A stretch of DNA of 64,000 nucleotides from QANA01 sp963665505 (lineage in GTDB: Bacteria; Bacillota; Clostridia; Christensenellales; Christensenellaceae): positions 1,426,001-1,490,000 of the forward strand of contig OY762275.1 of NCBI GenBank assembly GCA_963665505.1. The letters are read 5' to 3'. Positions 62,693 through 64,000 of the stretch are shown one piece after another; the first letter of the stretch is position 1; each line of letters starts with the position of its first letter. The notes under the pieces were generated by a model. The model was not told the origin of the DNA and did not search any database. It worked only from the letters and a program-made list of their open reading frames with translations. Both the position numbers and the translations under genes were made by a program.

Positions 62693-64000
62693 TTACCATG
62701 CCTCGAACTCTTCCGGTGTGATCCCCATTTTCACCAAAAATAGAGCATAATCTAAATATTGAGGTTTTTTGTAATACGCCTTAAGACCACCTTTATAGGT
62801 ATCATAGATTTCAACCAGTTTTTCCGTTAACATTTCTTCCCCGCCCACCAGTTCTTCTACATGGAAAAGTGCTGCTGCGTAGATATCTTTTTTTTCTTGG
62901 GTTTGATAGAGCGAGTATATTTCGAGCGCATCCTCAAGCGGTAAAATAGAAGTATACTGTTTATTACACCAATAAAATTCATTTTGCTGGAATCTTGCGG
63001 TTTTATACCAGGGCTCTACCAGCGCTTCCTGGACATATGCTTCACCATATACGTCTTTCATGTACAAATAGGTACTATAATTGGTAAAAGCATCTGACAA
63101 ATTAAAATCTATATATGCTCCATAACCCATGGAACTCCACCACTGTTTTGCAATCACTTCCACCAGGCTTTGTAGGCCGGCACTGCGCGATGCGTCCGGA
63201 GAATCCTGTTTGGCCTGATACAAACTGCTTACCAGTGCCGATTCAGGGATGCCGCAAAAATTGTATATCTGCCAGCTACTGGAAGAATCCCTTTCAATTT
63301 CGGCAATGATCAATGGTTCATCGCCAAACTCCAGTGGCCCATACAGATCTGTAAAATACGCGACCGTATCCTCTATGATCTCCATCGCATCGATCTCTTG
63401 CATGATCCCCGCTTTGTTTTTGAAATAATAAAATTCTACCTCCAAATCCCCTACCTTCGTTGTATCCCCACAGTAATCTCCTGCGAATATGTAATAATAG
63501 AGCAGGAATTCCCTGCGATCTTGTATGAATGTATACGTACGGTATCCCTCGGCGACAGGTGTCACTTCTTCCGCTTCGATTCCAGATATGATAAACGTCA
63601 GATCCTCTGACAAGCTGAGCGTATAATTCCGTACATCGGATCCACTTGTCATCAATTCCGGACACTCATCTGATAATTCTACATATTGCTCCGTAATAGA
63701 ATAAATTATTTCCGTAGTATCTGTAGAGCCTTTAGGGAATCCTGCAAAAAACACCTCCAGCGTCACATCGTCCAACCCTGCCGGTAATGTAAAATGATAA
63801 TAATACCAATCAACAAAATTGAAATCTCCCACGGAAAAATCCAGCGGCTGCCCATTGCAAAGGATTTCCGTAGGTTCTATGCCACGTATGAGCTCGATCG
63901 TCAATTCCTGTTCTTTCAAATCTTTTGAACGATTGTCAAGAAGAAAGGTGGTTTTCCCACGCAAACGATCCCTCTCGATAACTATCTCCGTGTCCATTTC
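62693..64000 (-). CDS. M1-peptidase-like protein, C-terminal part, runs off the window
   Basis: At least 435 codons; the first ATG in view (63997) is preceded by open codons to the edge, so the gene begins outside. It resembles the periplasmic M1-like domain of ABC permease/M1 aminopeptidase proteins: VEVIAKQWWSSMGYGAYIDFNLSDAFTNYSTYLYM occupies the place of the HExxHQWW...E motif, but both zinc His and the Glu are replaced. The domain is thus probably not a peptidase. It ends ...ITPEEFEAW, like the pseudogene at 56918. Confidence 0.75.
   Translation of the reverse strand, partial: EMDTEIVIERDRLRGKTTFLLDNRSKDLKEQELTIELIRGIEPTEILCNGQPLDFSVGDFNFVDWYYYHFTLPAGLDDVTLEVFFAGFPKGSTDTTEIIYSITEQYVELSDECPELMTSGSDVRNYTLSLSEDLTFIISGIEAEEVTPVAEGYRTYTFIQDRREFLLYYYIFAGDYCGDTTKVGDLEVEFYYFKNKAGIMQEIDAMEIIEDTVAYFTDLYGPLEFGDEPLIIAEIERDSSSSWQIYNFCGIPESALVSSLYQAKQDSPDASRSAGLQSLVEVIAKQWWSSMGYGAYIDFNLSDAFTNYSTYLYMKDVYGEAYVQEALVEPWYKTARFQQNEFYWCNKQYTSILPLEDALEIYSLYQTQEKKDIYAAALFHVEELVGGEEMLTEKLVEIYDTYKGGLKAYYKKPQYLDYALFLVKMGITPEEFEAW

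Overview
The window looks like the chromosome of an anaerobic, endospore-forming member of the Clostridia. It carries dipicolinate synthase (dpaA/dpaB), a complete gerA-type germination operon, a SigI/RsgI pair, FabK/FabT-type fatty acid synthesis, a GTP-dependent PEP carboxykinase and strong AGGAGG-type ribosome sites. No rRNA, tRNA, insertion sequence or CRISPR array was recognised.

Layout. 1-4.5 kb: fatty acid synthesis operon (fabT-fabH-acpP-fabK-fabD-fabG-fabF, minus strand) with a palindromic operator lying on the fabT promoter. 4.5-11.3 kb: polyamine operon (speD-speA-speE-speB-carboxyspermidine dehydrogenase-decarboxylase, minus strand), preceded by a structured RNA leader of about 370 nt with its own promoter and a terminator just before speD. 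11.4-24.6 kb: asnB, dpaAB, the ger operon, an amidase, a metallo-hydrolase, a zinc-ribbon membrane protein and sigI-rsgI. 24.9-43.3 kb: surface and transport functions, including a PilZ-containing cellulose-synthase-like glycosyltransferase, a dockerin-bearing NlpC/P60 protein next to a cohesin-like membrane protein, TraX-like protein, small redox proteins, several ABC and MFS transporters with MarR/ArsR regulators, and pckG.

43.7-56.0 kb is the most notable part: a lasso peptide biosynthetic cluster of the paeninodin type. Three 38-residue precursor genes (two nearly identical, one diverged; none is longer than 38 codons) lie on the plus strand between two minus-strand blocks. One block encodes the cyclase, PqqD-like leader-binding protein, leader peptidase, ABC exporter, nucleotidyltransferase-like protein, two HPr-kinase-like proteins and a sulfotransferase. 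The other encodes CysD and a CysN-CysC fusion, which together make PAPS, the sulfotransferase's donor. The three predicted cores share Ser1, Glu9 (ring closure), Tyr13 and a C-terminal Ser17, so the cluster may make a lasso peptide that is both sulfated and phosphorylated.

56.1-64 kb holds a second export/maturation-like locus: an ABC-2 transporter with a decayed M1-peptidase-like fragment, a subtilisin-like protease, a BtrH/C39-like protein, an ABC exporter, a candidate small RNA, and an M1-peptidase-like protein whose zinc motif is degenerate and which runs off the right edge.
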